A stretch of 64,000 bases of DNA from Paragordius varius (taxonomy: Eukaryota; Nematomorpha). The DNA lies in NCBI GenBank assembly GCA_964247055.1, contig OZ176057.1, positions 5,394,001-5,458,000 on the forward strand, in the 5' to 3' direction. Shown in pieces: positions 61,455-64,000 of the stretch. How positions within the stretch are numbered: position 1 is the stretch's first letter; the number at the start of each line of letters is the position of its first letter. A model generated the notes under the pieces. The model had not been told where the DNA came from. It saw only the letters and a program-made list of their open reading frames with translations, and made no database searches. The position numbers and the translations under genes were made by a program.

Positions 61455-64000
61455 GACAAAAAATATTTTTAATTTTATTTTTTTAAATTCTTTTTTGCAA
61501 ATTTACATTTGTTGGATAGAATGTATTCCAGTGCTTTTCCTCTTATGCAATTCAATGTATTGCCAACATGGATGGATTATTTTATCATTAAAGTAAAATT
61601 TAATTCTATTTAATTTTAGATTACACTCAATATGCAAATCAAACAGGAAATGGTGAAACCGATTATATTTTAAATGATTTCCGGTAAATAAATTTGTTAT
61701 TAATTATAGATTAAGATTAATTCAAAGTTTAAAGAACAATGTACAGTGAAAACATGTTGAGACTGATTGTGTAACCGAAATGGGAAATTGAACTATTGCC
61801 ATTTAGCCTAATTAATTCTGGTAAGTTTCGCATGTTTTGTCTATTTCATTTAAAATACTTTGTTAGATGGCATTAAAATATGTTCAGAGTAGAAGAACAC
61901 TATTATTGATTGCCTTAAAAAGTTAAGAGATGTTTTTATATTTTCTTGCTTTTGCCCAAAAAATTGGTTATATCTTGGAAATTTTTAACAATGTCTCTAG
62001 ATTTTATTAATTTACTCTACTTGTAAGAATAAATGGCTAATAATTGTTACATATTTCTACGAATTTTTTTAAATTTATTTTTTCGATAAAGGAAGTTAAC
62101 CTAAAAAGGTTAACACATGTTACCATTTTTATTGAGGAGTTTTCTCGATTAATTATAATTTTTTTAATTTACTCTACTTGTACAAATAGATGGCTTATAA
62201 TTTAACATAATTTTATTTTTCTTTTGGAAACTTAAATAATTTTTTCGATATAGGAAGTTAACCTAAAAAGGTGAACACATGTTACCATTTATATTGAGTA
62301 TTTTTTCTGGAAATTTTTAACAATGTCTAGATTTTTTTAATTTACTCTACTTGTAAGAATTAATGGCAATAATTATTACATATTTTTAGCAATTTTTAAT
62401 CTTGTAAACTTTTAAATTTTATTATTTTTTGTTAAGGGAAGTTTAACTAAAAAGTTTAACACATGTTACCATTTATATTGAGGCGTATATTATAGCAGCA
62501 CTGCAAGTATCCACCTAAAGAAGAACCAAATAAATGTCTATTTATTACATTATTTATATTGAATTGGTGAATAGTTTTTTATTCTTGGAAATTGTTTCTG
62601 TTTTGTTTAATTTTGTTTCAGCGTGTTGAATAATAATTTTCTTTACCTAAGAAAATCAATTTATACTTGTTAAATATAAAATATTTTAGAAATGAATTTC
62701 TTTATTTAAAAAATCACCAGAATTAAAAAATTTTGAAAAAAAATAAATAAAAATTATTTGAAATGCTAAATCTTATGAAGTTGTTAAGAATGTTCAAAAG
62801 TGTTAAAAAATTTCTAAAAACAATTTTCGAAAACTCTTGTAAACCCAATTTTTTACTCTAAAATGGCTCTAAAATTCTTTTAAAAATAAAAGAATGTTAA
62901 AAAGTATTAAAACTTCCTAATCTAATATCCCTAATATTTCTTGAAACGAAGTCCTGAACTTAAAAAAGCGGTAAAATTCCTTAAATTTTTTTAGCGCTAA
63001 ATTTTTAACTTCTAGAAAAGCAGTAAAATGACTAAAAACCGGTAGGATTATTTAAGAACTTTTTTCAAAGGCAAAAATTACCTAAAGATTTAAAAAATGG
63101 CAAATAATCTTTTAAAAAAACGCTAAAATTCTTCCTAAGGTCAAAAATGCCAAAATTCTTTAAAAAAGCGTAAATTTTATTTTTAAATTTACAAACTGCG
63201 AAAATTTCCTAAAAAACCGATATTTATCGTTAAAAACCGCTAAAATTCTAAAAAGGCTAAAACTCTTTATTATTCGCAAAGGACAAAAATTACTTTTAAT
63301 TCTAAAGCAGTAAAAATCTTTAGACTAATATCTCTAAAAATCATCTGAAGAGGCTAATTTTCCAAAACCTATTAGACTCCTTTAAAAAATTATGATTTTT
63401 TAAATCTAATAAACAAGCGATGAAATTTAAAAACAGCCTAAAACTCTAGAAAACGCCGAATCTTTAAATTTTAAAATTTTTTAAAAATGGCAATTTCATT
63501 TTTAAATTTTATAATTTTTTAAAAACCATTTAAATTCTTTGAAAAGCGATATTTAATTGTTCATTTCTCTAAAAAAAGTAGAAAATTGCTTTAAATTCGC
63601 TAAAATGGCTGAAATTGTTTAACAACCGCTAAAACATTCTAAAAATCGTTAAAATTTTCTAAAACTCCTTAAAAACCGCTAAAACACTTTAAAACTCGCT
63701 AAAAACTCTTTAAGAAGCGCTAGAATTTTTAAAAATTGCTAAAAAAAATTTTAATTAAAAAAACGCGCTGAAATTCGCTAAAAATTGCTAAATTTTTTAA
63801 ATCCGCTCAAAATCTCTTAAACAACCGCTAAAATTGTTTAAACAAGCATAAATATTCTTTTTAAATCCAAAAAATCGCTTGAAATTTCCTAAAAACCGCT
63901 AAAATTTTCCAAAAACCGCTAAAACTATCTAAAAAGTCTATTTCTTTAAAATTATTCTTAAAACCGCTAAAATTTTTAGAAAAATTGATAAAACTCCTTT
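61455..64000 (+). other. Start of the same candidate transcription unit, unit 3 (cut by window)
   Basis: Same sequence as 37220-39765, covering the first exon, its donor at 61815-61816 and the beginning of the 20-bp satellite intron. The rest lies outside the window. Confidence 0.4.
62780..64000 (+). repeat. Degenerate 20-bp minisatellite, unit 3 (cut by window)
   Basis: Same as 38545-39765 at offset 24,235; no difference seen to the last base of the window. Confidence 0.85.

Larger units (their letters stand above)
48165..64000. repeat. Tandem ~24-kb unit, copy 3 (cut by window end)
   Basis: Third unit, truncated by the window. Its first 6 kb resembles unit 1 more than unit 2 in several places. 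From about 54,716 it appears identical to unit 2. It alone carries two TA-flanked MITE-like insertions and an extra segment of about 1 kb. Confidence 0.9.

Overview
This is a very AT-rich eukaryotic nuclear window with no bacterial gene structure: no operons, no long uninterrupted ORFs, and short exons bounded by polyT-AG acceptors and GT donors. The one gene I can name is an intron-rich, fast-evolving homologue of LST8 (mLST8/GbetaL), the WD40 subunit of TOR complexes. It proves a eukaryote with a TOR pathway but does not fix the lineage. The low GC, divergent proteins and small introns would suit a reduced parasitic animal such as a myxozoan, but that is only a guess. LAYOUT: the window is just over two and a half copies of a tandem unit of about 24 kb. 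The phase is set by a poly-C run at 58-69, 24172-24186 and 48165-48178, giving periods of 24,114 and 23,993 bp. Each unit holds, in order: (1) poly-C, two nested hairpins and a GC-rich block of about 0.7 kb; (2) flanking sequence with a possible plus-strand gene fragment containing a 23-27 nt intron; (3) LST8 on the minus strand; (4) in units 2 and 3 only, an unrecognised gene upstream of LST8 on the same strand; (5) two or three direct repeats of about 1 kb, each headed by a 110-115 bp palindromic element carrying a telomere-like CCCTAACCCTA motif; (6) a conserved TATA/octamer-like promoter; (7) several to many kb of minisatellites (32-bp, 20-bp and 17-bp families); (8) small exon-like modules with conserved splice signals; (9) the palindromic elements again, in the opposite orientation; (10) an AATAAA signal shortly before the next poly-C run. 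COPY RELATIONS: unit 1 is the most diverged. Its LST8 is a pseudogene and it lacks the neighbouring gene. Units 2 and 3 look identical from about 30,481 and 54,716 to the window end (offset 24,235; about 9.3 kb), but they differ in their 5' thirds, where unit 3 often matches unit 1. The array is therefore a mosaic, from recent duplication or gene conversion or from an assembly join. MOST INTERESTING: items 5-10 form a promoter-to-polyA segment of 11-15 kb, bracketed by inverted palindromic elements. Its putative introns are made of fast-changing satellites and its exon-like modules have duplicated internally. I do not recognise it as any known family. It may be a satellite-hosting noncoding or small-protein gene that is amplified together with LST8. 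No rRNA, tRNA, CRISPR array, or retrovirus- or Polinton-like gene was seen.
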